From NCBI RefSeq assembly GCF_019048265.1, contig NZ_CP077311.1, positions 1,264,501 to 1,328,500 of the forward strand: a stretch of 64,000 nucleotides of DNA, in the 5' to 3' direction. Below the pieces are notes generated by a model that ran no database searches, was not told the DNA's origin, and worked only from the letters and a program-made list of their open reading frames with translations. Numbering within the stretch: the stretch's first letter is position 1; every line of letters starts with the position of its first letter. The DNA is from Aeromonas sp. FDAARGOS 1405 (lineage in GTDB: Bacteria; Pseudomonadota; Gammaproteobacteria; Enterobacterales; Aeromonadaceae). The position numbers were made by a program, and so were the translations under genes. Positions 9,783 to 21,939 of this stretch are shown one piece after another.

Positions 9783-9806
9783 AAAGGCCTGCAGATGCAG
9801 GCCTTT
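9783..9806. terminator. Bidirectional terminator between avtA and hsp20
   Basis: AAAGGCCTGC and GCAGGCCTTT form a perfect 10-bp stem with a 4-base loop. The A and T ends let it serve both the rightward avtA and the leftward small heat-shock gene. Confidence 0.88.
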
Positions 9807-9830
9807 GTCATTTATCGCGATCCGGTTTGC

Positions 9831-10271
9831 TTAGCCGGGCAGCGCCAGCTGCTCGGGTTTACCGATGGGGATTGCGCGGGGCTTGAGCGCCTCCGGCAGT
9901 TCGCGGGCCAGATCGATGGTCAGCAGACCATGCTCCAGCTTGGCGCCCTGCACTTCCACGTGCTGGCTCAGCTTGAAGGCGAGCTCGAAGTCACGCTCGG
10001 CAATCCCCTGATGGAGGAACTGACGTTCACCGGCCGCGGCCCCTTTACGACCCTTCACCTTGAGGGTGCCGTTTTCGGTCTCCAGCTCCAGCTCTTCGCG
10101 CTCGAAGCCAGCCACGGCGACCGTAATGCGATAGCCATCCTGATCGCGCTTTTCAATGTTGTACGGGGGGTAAGCAGCGGTCTTCTGATCGAACAGACCT
10201 TCCAACTCACGGGCCATCCGCTCGAAGCCGACGGCATTGGAATAGAGATGAGAAAAATCGAGGTTACGCAT
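9831..10271 (-). CDS. Small heat-shock protein (IbpA/IbpB, Hsp20 family)
   Basis: A 146-residue chaperone with an alpha-crystallin domain: YPPYNIEKRDQDGYRITVAV (about residues 34-53) begins the domain and ERDFELAFKLSQHVEVQGA is its later strand region. Such proteins bind unfolding proteins and inclusion bodies without ATP. It is downstream of and similar to the ibpA-like gene at 10364-10777, giving an ibpAB-like pair. Its own 92-nt leader has TTGCT followed by AGAAGGAT at the ribosome binding site, the core of a ROSE-type RNA thermometer. Confidence 0.93.
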   Translation of the reverse strand: MRNLDFSHLYSNAVGFERMARELEGLFDQKTAAYPPYNIEKRDQDGYRITVAVAGFEREELELETENGTLKVKGRKGAAAGERQFLHQGIAERDFELAFKLSQHVEVQGAKLEHGLLTIDLARELPEALKPRAIPIGKPEQLALPG

Positions 10272-10277
10272 AATCCT

Positions 10278-10294
10278 ATCCTTCTAATAAGCAA
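10278..10294 (-). promoter_or_regulatory. ROSE-like RNA thermometer core before hsp20
   Basis: On the minus strand the leader reads TTGCTTATTAGAAGGAT a few bases before the ATG. The UUGCU motif facing an AGGA ribosome binding site is the conserved heat-melting hairpin of ROSE elements found in small heat-shock gene leaders. Folding was judged by eye only. Confidence 0.6.
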
Positions 10295-10363
10295 CAGGTT
10301 CAACTCTCCACAGGCCCGTCATCGGCACCCGGGAAATTTTAAAATTTCAGTGAATTCAGGCTA

Positions 10364-10777
10364 TCAGCCGTTGATCTCTATCTTGCGCGGCTTCATCGCC
10401 TCGGGCACTTCACGCACCAGCTCGATGTGCAGCAAGCCGTTTTTCAGGTCGGCCCCTTTCACCCGCACATAGTCGGCCAGCTGGAAGCGGCGCTCGAAAC
10501 CACGTTCGGCGATCCCCTGATAGAGATAGTTGCGCCCGGTATCGGCCTGCTTGTTGCCCTTCACCGTCAACAGATTTTCCTGGAAGCTCAGCTCCAGCTC
10601 TTCCTGGGTAAAGCCCGCCACCGCCATGCTGATGCGGTAGTCGTTGTCACCCAGTTGCTCGATGTTGTAGGGGGGATAACCGGCATTGCCATTGCTGGCC
10701 GCAGATTCAATGAGATTGGCCAGACGATCGAAACCGATGGCAGAACGATAGAGCGGAGAAAAATCGATAGAACGCAT
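10364..10777 (-). CDS. ibpA: Small heat-shock protein IbpA-like
   Basis: A 137-residue Hsp20-family holdase. The N terminus [19 protein letters not shown] and the block [19 protein letters not shown] match IbpA of enterobacteria; [19 protein letters not shown] follows and the tail ends in the family-typical KPRKIEI. It is the first gene of a two-gene heat-shock unit and is preceded by a sigma-32-type promoter (10874-10901) and a long leader with a possible ROSE element (TCGCT and GAGGG close to the start). IbpA and IbpB naming between the two paralogues is by similarity of the N terminus only. Confidence 0.92.
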   Translation of the reverse strand: MRSIDFSPLYRSAIGFDRLANLIESAASNGNAGYPPYNIEQLGDNDYRISMAVAGFTQEELELSFQENLLTVKGNKQADTGRNYLYQGIAERGFERRFQLADYVRVKGADLKNGLLHIELVREVPEAMKPRKIEING

Positions 10778-10873
10778 AGTATTACCCTCTTGTGAGCGAT
10801 AACGGATTGTTTGCCCTCCTGATGGACGGGCGTCTGGTCGAAACCTCTGTTGAGCGTTCCGGCCTTGTTACCT

Positions 10874-10901
10874 ATATAGGGGCTCACTTTTTCCTTTCAA
10901 G
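10874..10901 (-). promoter_or_regulatory. Sigma-32 heat-shock promoter of the ibp genes
   Basis: Minus-strand elements CTTGAAA (10895-10901) and CCCCTATAT (10874-10882) are separated by 12 bp, close to the sigma-32 consensus CTTGAAA and CCCCAT-T. They lie about 95 bp before the ibpA start. Confidence 0.85.
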
Positions 10902-11057
10902 GGGATTTTTTCAAATTTTTTAAATGGCCGTGCCGACCTTTGGCACATCAACCTGTTGGCCCGATAGTGATGATAATCGACCCATGGGCCCCTGATGGCA
11001 ATGCGCTCCGCACCCCATAATTGGTTGCATATCCACCAGCCAATATGGAGCCATCCC

Positions 11058-11828
11058 ATGAAGATTACCCAGGTTCGCAACGCCACCCTGCTGCTCGACT
11101 ATGCCGGCACCCGCTTTCTGATCGACCCCATGCTCTCGGCCAAGGGTGCCTTCCCCGGCTTTGAGGGCACCGCCAACAGCCAGCTGCGCAATCCGCTGGT
11201 CGAGCTGCCGCTGCCGATCGATGAGCTGGTCGATGTGGACGCCGTTATCGTCACCCATGACCATCCCGACCACTGGGATGATGCCGCCAGAGCGCTAATC
11301 CCCAAACATCTGCCGCTCTTGGTACAACATCAGAAAGATGCCGATGCCATTCGTGCCAGTGGCTTTGAGGATGTGCGCCTGCTGAGCGATCAGCCCGAGT
11401 TTGCTGGCATTCGCCTGCAACAAACCGGTGGCCAGCACGGCAGCGACCAGTTGATGGCGGTGCTGGGCGAGCGCATGGGAGAAGTGTGCGGTGTGGTCTT
11501 CTCCCACCCCGATGAACAGAGCCTCTATCTGGCCGGTGATACCATCTGGCATCCCCGGGTCAAACAAGCCCTGCAACAGCATCAACCCGAGGTCATCATC
11601 CTCAACTGTGGCGATGCACAGGTGCCCGGACTCGGTTCCATCATCATGGGCAAGGAGGATGTCGCCGCCGTTTATCAGGCCGCACCGCAAGCCACGCTGA
11701 TCGCCAGCCATATGGAGGCGGTCAACCACGCCGTGCTGTCACGTCAGGAACTTCATACCTATCTGACCGAGCGAGGCATGATGGATCGGGTGCGGATACC
11801 GGCGGATGGCGAGGCTCTCTCGCTGTAA
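11058..11828 (+). CDS. Metallo-beta-lactamase-fold hydrolase
   Basis: A 256-residue protein of the UlaG/YtkL-like branch of the metallo-beta-lactamase fold. The metal-binding signature THDHPDHWDD is at about residues 74-83; further ligand candidates are in LYLAGDTIWHP and ASHMEAVNH. Members hydrolyse phosphodiester or lactone substrates in the cytoplasm; the substrate here is unknown. I chose the ATG at 11058, preceded by GGAG at 11047-11050, rather than an in-frame ATG 63 bp upstream. It is not one of the carbapenemase-type secreted enzymes, as there is no signal peptide. Confidence 0.85.
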   Translation: MKITQVRNATLLLDYAGTRFLIDPMLSAKGAFPGFEGTANSQLRNPLVELPLPIDELVDVDAVIVTHDHPDHWDDAARALIPKHLPLLVQHQKDADAIRASGFEDVRLLSDQPEFAGIRLQQTGGQHGSDQLMAVLGERMGEVCGVVFSHPDEQSLYLAGDTIWHPRVKQALQQHQPEVIILNCGDAQVPGLGSIIMGKEDVAAVYQAAPQATLIASHMEAVNHAVLSRQELHTYLTERGMMDRVRIPADGEALSL

Positions 11829-11923
11829 CTGACTGGGCCATGCCGAACAGCGCGCACGGCCCTTCGGCTTTCACTGCAAAATGCTTATGATGAGAGGTCT
11901 GCGCGTAGAGAGGAGCCAACACC

Positions 11924-12883
11924 ATGACCACCCCGATCGTTGCCGTGGTGACCTTCGATCACTTCAGCCCTTTTCACTGCGCCGTCCCCTGCCTCATCTT
12001 CGGCGATATTCTGCCGGGCCAGCCGCTGTTCGAGCTCAAGATCTGCTGCGGCGATGGCAACCGCCACGCACACTCGGCACAAGGCTTCACCATTCAGGCT
12101 CCCTATGGGCTGGAGGTGCTGGCCGAGGCGGAGGTCATCGTCATCCCCTTCTGGCACGACCCGGCAGCACGGCCACCCGCAGCGCTGCTCGATGCCATGA
12201 TTGCCGCCAGAGCCAGAGGTGCCCGGCTGGTCGGGCTCTGTCTTGGCACCTATGTGCTCGCCTACGCCGGCCTACTTAATGGTCGCAAAGCATCGACCCA
12301 CTGGGAGTACGAACAGGATTTCTGCCGCCGCTTTCCCTGCGTGCAGCTCGATACCAACGCCCTCTATGTGGATGACGATGGGCTGGTCACCTCGGCAGGC
12401 ACTGCCGCCGGGTTGGACTGCTGCCTCTATCTGGTGCGCCAGTACCACGGCTCGGCCATCGCCAACAAAGTGGCGCGGCGGCTGGTGATCCCGCCTCACC
12501 GGGAAGGGGGTCAGGCCCAGTTTATCGAGCAGCCGGTGCTCACCTCCACCCGCGATGTCCGGATGAACCAGTTGCTCGATCACCTGCGTGCCCATCTGGC
12601 CGAACCCCACACCCTGGATTCTCTGGCGGCCCATACCCTGATGAGCCGCCGCACCTTTACCCGCCGTTTTCATCAGGCTACCGGCCTCTCGGTGGGTGAA
12701 TGGCTGCTGGCGGAGCGGCTCAGGCGCAGTCAGGAACTGCTGGAGGTAAGCGGCCATTCCATCGATCGCATCGCCGAGCTGGTCGGCTTCAAGAGTGCCA
12801 CCTCCCTGCGCAATCACTTCCGCGCCCGCTTTACCATCTCCCCCAGCGAGTGGCGCCGATCTTTTCGCAGCCAAAACCCCTGA
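11924..12883 (+). CDS. GlxA-family transcriptional regulator (DJ-1/PfpI plus AraC domains)
   Basis: A 319-residue regulator. The N-terminal half is a DJ-1/PfpI-like domain with the nucleophile-elbow-like sequence VGLCLGTYVLAYAGLLNGR (about residues 102-120) and HWEYEQDF after it, as in GlxA/FtrA proteins. The C-terminal third carries two AraC-type helix-turn-helix units: LDSLAAHTLMSRRTFTRRFH and IDRIAELVGFKSATSLRNHF. The ligand is unknown. It is monocistronic, followed by a parS-like site and a terminator shared with gyrB. Confidence 0.92.
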   Translation: MTTPIVAVVTFDHFSPFHCAVPCLIFGDILPGQPLFELKICCGDGNRHAHSAQGFTIQAPYGLEVLAEAEVIVIPFWHDPAARPPAALLDAMIAARARGARLVGLCLGTYVLAYAGLLNGRKASTHWEYEQDFCRRFPCVQLDTNALYVDDDGLVTSAGTAAGLDCCLYLVRQYHGSAIANKVARRLVIPPHREGGQAQFIEQPVLTSTRDVRMNQLLDHLRAHLAEPHTLDSLAAHTLMSRRTFTRRFHQATGLSVGEWLLAERLRRSQELLEVSGHSIDRIAELVGFKSATSLRNHFRARFTISPSEWRRSFRSQNP

Positions 12884-12896
12884 TACACAGACTCGA

Positions 12897-12912
12897 TGTT
12901 TCACGTGGAACG
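12897..12912. promoter_or_regulatory. parS-like ParB binding site 3
   Basis: TGTTTCACGTGGAACG matches chromosomal parS at 15 of 16 positions. It sits between the GlxA-type regulator and the gyrB terminator. Confidence 0.88.
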
Positions 12913-12926
12913 TGGCCAGAAAAACA

Positions 12927-12953
12927 AAAAGCCGCTCACAGGGAGCGGCTTTT
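12927..12953. terminator. Terminator of gyrB, bidirectional
   Basis: AAAAGCCGCTC and GAGCGGCTTTT form an 11-bp stem around ACAGG. On the minus strand it follows the gyrB stop by about 24 bp. Confidence 0.88.
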
Positions 12954-12976
12954 GTATATCGAGCTGACAGCATCGA

Positions 12977-16488
<3,512 letters not shown>

Positions 16489-16490
16489 GG

Positions 16491-17594
16491 CTAGATCCGC
16501 ATCGGCATCACCACGTACTGAGCATCCTGATGTTCAAAATCCTCAATAATGGCACTGCTGATGGAATCGCTCAGGCTAATCCGAATTTGGTCACATTTTA
16601 ACGTATTCAGCACGTCGAGCACATAAGAGACGTTAAAGCCGATCTCCATCTCGCCAGCGGCATATTGTACGTCAAGCAGCTCTTCGGCTTCTTCCTGTTC
16701 CGGGTTGTTGGCGGTGATGCGCAGCAGGTTTTCCTGCAGATTGAGACGCACCCCACGGAATTTCTCGTTGGAGAGGATAGCGGCGCGGGCAAACGCCTGA
16801 CGCAGATCCTCACGGCCGGCGATGAGCGCCTTGTCGCTGTTGCGCGGAATGACGCGGCGCCAGTCCGGGAAACGGCCATCCACCAGCTTGGAGGTGAAGA
16901 TGAAGCCGTCCAGCGCAGCACGCAGGTTGCTGCGACCGATCTGCAGCCGCACCGGTTTGTCTTCCGCCTCCAGCAGACGCACCAGCTCCAGTACCCCTTT
17001 GCGCGGCAGGATAACTTGATGATCGGGCAGCGATTCCCCTACTACCTCGCGGCGGCAGGTGGCCAGACGGTGACCGTCGGTCGCCACGGTGCGCAGACCG
17101 TGACCTTCGCTCTCGAACAGCATGCCGTTCAGGTAGTAACGCACGTCCTGGCTGGCCATGGAGAACTGAGTCGCATCGATCAGCTTCTTCAGCTCCAGCT
17201 GGCTGATATCGAACTCGAGCACGGATTCCCAATCCTCGATGTTCGGATACTCGGTCGCCGGCAGGGTCGAGAGGTTGAAGCGGGAGCGACCGGACCGGAT
17301 GATCAGGCGCTCGCCTTCGGTATTGAGACGGATCTCGGCGCCTTCCGGCAGACCACGGCAGATATCCAGCAGCTTACGCGCCGGTACTGTGGTGCGGCCA
17401 TCTTCGCTGGCCCCGTTCAGATAGACCTGACCGATCATCTCTACTTCGAGATCGGTACCGGTCAGTGACAGCAGACCGTTGCTGACATCAAGCAGCACGT
17501 TGCCGAGGATCGGCAGGGTCGGTCGGCCGCCGAGGGCGCCGGACACCAGTTGCAGAGGACGTAACAGGGCCTCACGGCTAATTTCGAGCTGCAT
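16491..17594 (-). CDS. dnaN: DnaN, DNA polymerase III beta sliding clamp
   Basis: A 367-residue ring-forming processivity clamp of the replicative polymerase. The sequence has the three-fold repeated clamp architecture, the conserved RSGRSRFNLSTLPATEYPN (about residues 96-114) and the C-terminal YVVMPMRI that forms part of the protein-binding cleft. Its start lies within an imperfect tandem duplication that also copies the end of dnaA (17588-17714). It belongs to the dnaA-dnaN-recF-gyrB unit. Confidence 0.98.
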   Translation of the reverse strand: MQLEISREALLRPLQLVSGALGGRPTLPILGNVLLDVSNGLLSLTGTDLEVEMIGQVYLNGASEDGRTTVPARKLLDICRGLPEGAEIRLNTEGERLIIRSGRSRFNLSTLPATEYPNIEDWESVLEFDISQLELKKLIDATQFSMASQDVRYYLNGMLFESEGHGLRTVATDGHRLATCRREVVGESLPDHQVILPRKGVLELVRLLEAEDKPVRLQIGRSNLRAALDGFIFTSKLVDGRFPDWRRVIPRNSDKALIAGREDLRQAFARAAILSNEKFRGVRLNLQENLLRITANNPEQEEAEELLDVQYAAGEMEIGFNVSYVLDVLNTLKCDQIRISLSDSISSAIIEDFEHQDAQYVVMPMRI

Positions 17595-17714
17595 CTGTGC
17601 TCTCCGTTGTGATTAGGAGGAAAAGATTCGGATCAGGTTGGAATATTCGCGCTGCATCTGTCCACTCGATTCCGTTATCAGGAAGAAAGGGTACGGATCA
17701 GGTTGGAATAGTCC
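17588..17714. repeat. Imperfect tandem duplication at the dnaA-dnaN junction
   Basis: Two adjacent units of about 63 bp (17588-17650 and 17651-17714) each start with GCTGCATCTGT and end with CGGATCAGGTTGGAATA. The unit nearest dnaA encodes the true DnaA end (SNLIRTLSS then stop); the other preserves a readable relic, SNLIRIFSS then stop, directly before dnaN. The duplication covers the dnaN start codon context and the last dnaA codons. Confidence 0.8.
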
Positions 17715-19048
17715 TCCTTGATGTCGTGACTCTCCTCCTTCAGCTGCTCGATCTTGCGGCAGGCATGAAGAACGGTAGTGTGGTCACGGCCACCAAAGGC
17801 ATCACCTATCTCCGGCAAACTGTGGTTGGTCAGCTCCTTGGCCAGTGCCATCGCCAGTTGGCGCGGACGGGCAACGGAGCGGGAACGACGCTTGGAGAGC
17901 AGATCCGCCAGCTTGATCTTGTAGTACTCCGCCACCGTCTTCTGGATATTGTCGATGGTGACCAGCTTCTCCTGCAGTGCCAACAAGTCGCGCAGCGCTT
18001 CGCGCACGAAATCGATGTTGATGGCACGGCCGGTGAAGTTGGCGTTGGCGATCACCCGGTTGAGGGCGCCTTCCAGTTCACGGACATTGGATCGCAGACG
18101 TTTGGCAATGAAGAAGGCCACTTCGTCCGGCAGATGGATCTGGTTCTCGTCTGCCTTGCGCATCAGGATCGCGACGCGGGTCTCCAGTTCCGGCGGCTCG
18201 ATCGCCACGGTCAGGCCCCAGCCGAAGCGGGACTTGAGGCGATCCTCGACACCGTTGATCTCCTTCGGATAGCGATCCGAGGTCAGGATGATCTGCTGAT
18301 TACCTTCCAGCAAGGCATTGAAGGTATGGAAGAACTCCTCCTGGGAGCGCTCCTTGTTGGCGAAGAACTGGATGTCATCGATGAGCAGGGCATCGACACT
18401 GCGGTAGTAACGCTTGAACTCTTCAATGGCGTTGTTTTGCAGCGCTTTCACCATGTCCTGAACAAACCGTTCGGAGTGCATATAGATGACTTTGGCATCT
18501 TTTTTACTCTCCTTGATGGCATTGCCAACGGCGTGCAACAGGTGGGTTTTACCCAGGCCGGTGCCGCCATAGAGGAACAGCGGGTTGTAAGCACCACCCG
18601 GATTGTCCGCTACCTGACGGGCAGCCGCACGCGCCAACTGGTTGGACTTACCCTCAACGAAATTCTCGAAGGTATAGTTCACGTTGGTGTTGCTCTTGTG
18701 GTTCGGCTCGGGCTTGGCTTCAGCCTTGCTTTCCCAGCTCTTCTGCAAGTTATTCACAGGCGCGGCACCCTGTACCGGCGCTCTGGCGACAGCAACAGGA
18801 TGGGGACGATTGCCTATATCAAAACGCAGGGCGGGGCCGTCGACCCCGCAGAGTTCGTTGATGATGCCGTTAACCCGGATGAGATACTTGTCTCGTACCC
18901 AGTCCAGAACAAAGCGATTCGGTGCATACAGGGTCAGAGTATTGTCACTCAACTCCGCTTGAAGCGGCCGGATCCACATGCTGAATTCTGCCGAGGGCAA
19001 CTCATCTTGCAGCCGGTTAAGGCACTGCTGCCATAGCGAAGCAGTCAC
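17678..19048 (-). CDS. dnaA: DnaA, chromosomal replication initiator
   Basis: The 456-residue AAA+ initiator that binds DnaA boxes in oriC and melts the origin. N-terminal domain I begins with [21 protein letters not shown]; domain III has Walker [17 protein letters not shown] and Walker B region [11 protein letters not shown]; domain IV ends with the DNA-binding signature [15 protein letters not shown]. oriC is not next to dnaA here but about 27 kb away between mioC and mnmG. The upstream region has a DnaA-box-like site and many GATC sites, as expected for autoregulation. Confidence 0.98.
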   Translation of the reverse strand: MTASLWQQCLNRLQDELPSAEFSMWIRPLQAELSDNTLTLYAPNRFVLDWVRDKYLIRVNGIINELCGVDGPALRFDIGNRPHPVAVARAPVQGAAPVNNLQKSWESKAEAKPEPNHKSNTNVNYTFENFVEGKSNQLARAAARQVADNPGGAYNPLFLYGGTGLGKTHLLHAVGNAIKESKKDAKVIYMHSERFVQDMVKALQNNAIEEFKRYYRSVDALLIDDIQFFANKERSQEEFFHTFNALLEGNQQIILTSDRYPKEINGVEDRLKSRFGWGLTVAIEPPELETRVAILMRKADENQIHLPDEVAFFIAKRLRSNVRELEGALNRVIANANFTGRAINIDFVREALRDLLALQEKLVTIDNIQKTVAEYYKIKLADLLSKRRSRSVARPRQLAMALAKELTNHSLPEIGDAFGGRDHTTVLHACRKIEQLKEESHDIKEDYSNLIRTLSS

Positions 19049-19359
19049 TCTAAACTCCTGTCGATTGATTAACTAAAGACCGGCTATTCTACGTTTTTAG
19101 CCGCCGGATCTCCAGCCATCGCCCGGTGGATCCAGCAAATAAGATCCTTGACTTTCAAGGATCCAGCGCCTTTGGATCGGATTTCATCCCCAAAGTTACC
19201 CACAGCTTGATCCACCGTCCGGATTGGTCGATCCCGTGCTTCTCTCCTGTTATTTCATATAACCAAATGTCATTTATTTTTTAAATTTTATTCCAATAAC
19301 ATCAGCGCCAAACCAGTTATTACAACTACAAATACAAGACATTGAGAGAGAGAAACACC
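19049..19359. promoter_or_regulatory. dnaA / amino-acid transporter divergent control region
   Basis: This gap of 311 bp holds at least seven GATC sites, a DnaA-box-like TTACCCACA (19196-19204), and a palindrome GATCCTTGA-CTT-TCAAGGATC (19143-19163). A minus-strand TAGAAT (19086-19091) with TGGAGA 17 bp upstream is a plausible dnaA promoter. The right part (19255-19320) is AT-rich and probably carries the promoter of the transporter operon. No ORF is seen. Confidence 0.6.
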
Positions 19360-20118
19360 ATGAAAACATCCATCAAACTGATTTCTGGCGCAGCCATCCT
19401 GCTCGCCACCCTGTCCGGTCAGGCCATCGCCCAGGAGACCATCAAGGTCGGCATGTCTGGCAAATATTTCCCGTTCACCTTCGTCAAGCAGGACAAGCTG
19501 CAAGGCTTTGAAGTGGATATGTGGAACCAGATCGGCGAGCGCACCGGCTACAAGGTCGAATTCGTGACCGCCAGCTTCTCCGGCCTGTTTGGCATGCTGG
19601 AAACCGGCCGCATCGACACTATCTCCAACCAGATCACCATCACCGACGAGCGCAAGGCGAAGTACGACTTCTCCCAGCCTTACGTCTATGACGGCGCCCA
19701 GATTGTGGTACGCAAGGGCAACAGCACCATTCATGGCATCAAGGATCTGGAAGGCAAGAAGGTGGCCGTGAACCTGGGTTCCAACTTCGAAGAGCTGCTG
19801 CGCAAGAACGACCCGAACAAGAAGATCGATATCCGCACCTATGACTCCGCCTTCGAGCAGGATGTTGCCCTGGGTCGCATCGATGCCTTCGTGATGGACC
19901 GCGTCTCCACCGCCCAGCTGATCAAGGAGTCCAAGCTGCCACTGCAACAGGCTGGCGCACCGTTCGAGACTATCGAGAACGCCCTGCCCTTCCTGAAGAC
20001 CCCGGAGAAACAGGCGCTGCTGAAGAAGGTCGACGAGGCCCTGACTGCCATGCGCAAGGATGGCTCCCTGCGTCAGATCTCCGAGAAATGGTTCGCTTCC
20101 GACATCACCGACAAATAA
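19360..20118 (+). CDS. Periplasmic amino-acid-binding protein of an ABC importer
   Basis: A 252-residue SBP_bac_3 family protein with a signal peptide ending at about QAIAQE (residues 18-23). The mature start ETIKVGMSGKYFPFTFV and the later GFEVDMWNQIG and NQITITDERK are typical of polar amino acid or cystine binding proteins. I used the ATG at 19360, which gives a clean signal peptide, rather than an in-frame start 18 bp upstream. The stop codon directly abuts the permease start. The same importer next to dnaA is known from vibrios. Confidence 0.93.
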   Translation: MKTSIKLISGAAILLATLSGQAIAQETIKVGMSGKYFPFTFVKQDKLQGFEVDMWNQIGERTGYKVEFVTASFSGLFGMLETGRIDTISNQITITDERKAKYDFSQPYVYDGAQIVVRKGNSTIHGIKDLEGKKVAVNLGSNFEELLRKNDPNKKIDIRTYDSAFEQDVALGRIDAFVMDRVSTAQLIKESKLPLQQAGAPFETIENALPFLKTPEKQALLKKVDEALTAMRKDGSLRQISEKWFASDITDK

Positions 20119-20787
20119 ATGATGGAATTTGACCTCGAATACACGCTGGGGCTGTTTCCCATCCTGCTCAAATACCTGGGCACCACGATGGAAATGGCCC
20201 TGTGGGGATTCGTGCTGGCACTCGTACTCTCGCTGGCCCTGGCGATAGTACGGGTGTTTCGCGTCCCCGCGATTCACTGGCTGGCGATGCTCTATATCTC
20301 GTTCTTTCGGGGTACACCGCTACTCGTTCAGCTGTTCCTGCTCTACTACGGATTGCCGCAACTGTTCCCGATCTTCGTGGGAATGGATGCCTTTACCGCC
20401 GCCATCGTCGGTCTGACCCTGCACTTCGCCGCCTACATGGCCGAGTCGATCCGCGCAGCCATCCTCGGCATTCACAAAAGCCAGATGGAAGCGGCGCTCA
20501 GTATCGGCATGAGCCGTTATCAGGCGATGCAGCGGATCATCCTGCCGCAGGCGGCACGCATCGCCACCCCGTCGCTGATGAACTACTTCATCGATATGAT
20601 CAAGAGCACCTCGCTGGCCTTCACCCTGGGAGTAGCCGAGATCATGGGCAAGGCGCAAATGGAAGCCTCCTCCTCCTTCAAGTTCTTCGAGAGCTTTATG
20701 GCGGTGGCGCTGATCTACTGGGTGGTGGTGATCTTCTTTACCCGCTTGCAGCATCTGCTGGAAGTCCGTCTCAACCGTGCCTATTAA
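20119..20787 (+). CDS. Amino-acid ABC transporter permease (HisMQ family)
   Basis: A 222-residue inner-membrane subunit with about five hydrophobic segments. The EAA loop EAALSIGMSRYQAMQRIILP (about residues 124-143) marks the contact with the ATPase. Only one permease gene is present, so it should act as a homodimer. It starts directly after the binding-protein stop codon and is followed after 12 bp by the ATPase gene, so the three form an operon. Cystine or polar amino acids are the likely substrates by family. Confidence 0.93.
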   Translation: MMEFDLEYTLGLFPILLKYLGTTMEMALWGFVLALVLSLALAIVRVFRVPAIHWLAMLYISFFRGTPLLVQLFLLYYGLPQLFPIFVGMDAFTAAIVGLTLHFAAYMAESIRAAILGIHKSQMEAALSIGMSRYQAMQRIILPQAARIATPSLMNYFIDMIKSTSLAFTLGVAEIMGKAQMEASSSFKFFESFMAVALIYWVVVIFFTRLQHLLEVRLNRAY

Positions 20788-20799
20788 AGGAGGGCTCTC

Positions 20800-21534
20800 A
20801 TGATCAAGCTAACCGGCCTCTCCAAGGCATATCACGGCAATCAGGTGCTCAACGGCATCGATCTGGAGGTCAAAAAGGGGGAAATTGTCGTCATCATCGG
20901 CCCCTCTGGCACCGGCAAGTCAACCCTGTTGCGCTGCCTGAACCTGCTGGAGACCCCGGATGCGGGCACCCTTGCCATCGACGATCTTGAGCTGAATCTG
21001 GCCAAGGCCAGCGAACAGCAGGCGATCGAGCTGCGTAAACGAGCCTCCTTCGTGTTCCAGAACTATGCCCTGTTTGCCAACAAGACGGCGCTCGACAACA
21101 TCGCCGAAGGTTTGATCACCGTCTGGAAACAGCCAAAAGCGGAGGCCCGCGCCACAGCGCTCGGCATCCTCAAGGATATTGGTCTCGCCGACAAGCAGGA
21201 TGCCTATCCGGCCTCCCTCTCCGGCGGCCAGCAGCAGCGGGTCGGCATTGGCCGCGCCATGGCGGCCCACTCCAAGGTGATCCTGTTTGACGAGCCCACC
21301 TCGGCCCTAGATCCCGAGTGGGTCGACGAGGTTTTGGGGCTGATGAAAGCGTTGGCCCGCCAGCACCAGACCATGGTGGTGGTGACCCATGAGATTGAAT
21401 TTGCTCGTGATGTTGCCGATCGGGTGATCTTCATGGAAGGAGGGCGGATCGTCGAGCAAGGCCCGCCGGATCAGATATTGGTCGATCCCAAGGATCCCCG
21501 TACCCGGGAGTTCTTGCGGAAAGTCCTTAAATAG
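20800..21534 (+). CDS. Amino-acid ABC transporter ATP-binding protein
   Basis: A 244-residue ATPase of the polar amino acid uptake family (GlnQ/TcyN-like). It has Walker [17 protein letters not shown]-loop [15 protein letters not shown], signature [16 protein letters not shown], Walker [17 protein letters not shown] and the switch histidine in [16 protein letters not shown] site precedes the start. It ends the operon and is followed by a strong terminator. Substrate assignment rests on family resemblance only. Confidence 0.94.
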   Translation: MIKLTGLSKAYHGNQVLNGIDLEVKKGEIVVIIGPSGTGKSTLLRCLNLLETPDAGTLAIDDLELNLAKASEQQAIELRKRASFVFQNYALFANKTALDNIAEGLITVWKQPKAEARATALGILKDIGLADKQDAYPASLSGGQQQRVGIGRAMAAHSKVILFDEPTSALDPEWVDEVLGLMKALARQHQTMVVVTHEIEFARDVADRVIFMEGGRIVEQGPPDQILVDPKDPRTREFLRKVLK

Positions 21535-21546
21535 CTCTCTCTTTGG

Positions 21547-21567
21547 CGGCCTGGCCGCCTTTTTTAT
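21547..21567 (+). terminator. Terminator of the amino-acid transporter operon
   Basis: GGCGGC and GCCGCC form a 6-bp stem around CTG, followed by six T residues, starting 13 bp after the ATPase stop. Confidence 0.85.
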
Positions 21568-21577
21568 TGAGGGATCC

Positions 21578-21605
21578 CTTGTTTAACCCCGGGTTGCCAG
21601 TATAA
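21578..21605 (+). promoter_or_regulatory. Probable rpmH-rnpA promoter
   Basis: TTGTTT and TATAAT (21600-21605) are separated by 16 bp. This lies about 200 bp upstream of rpmH, leaving a long leader. The leader includes a hairpin GCCGAA/TTCGGC (21697-21720) followed by CTCTTTT, which could act as an attenuator. Confidence 0.55.
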
Positions 21606-21696
21606 TCCGGAGCCCTTGATCCTCTGGATCCTCACGCTCGGCAGTGGCCTTTTCAAGACCACGGCAGGATGAGAGGGAACGGCGGATTGACTAAAA

Positions 21697-21727
21697 GCCG
21701 AACTCTGTTTAGAATTCGGCCTCTTTT
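21697..21727 (+). other. Hairpin with T-rich tail in the rpmH leader
   Basis: GCCGAA (21697-21702) pairs with TTCGGC (21715-21720), extended by weaker pairs, and is followed by CTCTTTT. It may be an attenuator or a processing signal between the promoter and rpmH. Evidence is inspection only. Confidence 0.4.
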
Positions 21728-21804
21728 GCTAGTCGTCACACGCTATAGCTGGCGCGTCGGCTAAGTGTGACAATCAAAACTGTACAGAAATACGGAATCG
21801 AATC

Positions 21805-21939
21805 ATGAAACGTACTTTTCAACCGTCCAACCTGAAGCGCAAGCGCTCTCACGGTTTCCGCGCCCGCATGGCAACTGCCAACGGTCGTAAAGTTCTGGCC
21901 GCTCGTCGTGCCAAGGGTCGTGCCCGCCTGGTAGTCTAA
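21805..21939 (+). CDS. rpmH: Ribosomal protein L34
   Basis: A 44-residue basic protein beginning [20 protein letters not shown], the invariant L34 sequence, and ending GRARLVV. It is a component of the large ribosomal subunit. Its stop codon overlaps the rnpA start (TAATG), which is the conserved arrangement in bacteria. Confidence 0.98.
   Translation: MKRTFQPSNLKRKRSHGFRARMATANGRKVLAARRAKGRARLVV

Noticed and set aside
9957..9962. CACGTG in a TTCCACGTG context inside the small heat-shock gene, considered as a fifth parS
   Set aside because: Only the left half matches parS; the right side reads CTGG instead of GAACA.
11058..11828. Metallo-hydrolase as a carbapenemase of the CphA type
   Set aside because: It lacks a signal peptide and the class B2 active-site pattern, and belongs to the cytoplasmic UlaG-like branch.
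17597..19036. Long ORF antisense to dnaA (479 codons)
   Set aside because: Fully covered by dnaA on the other strand with no recognisable domain.
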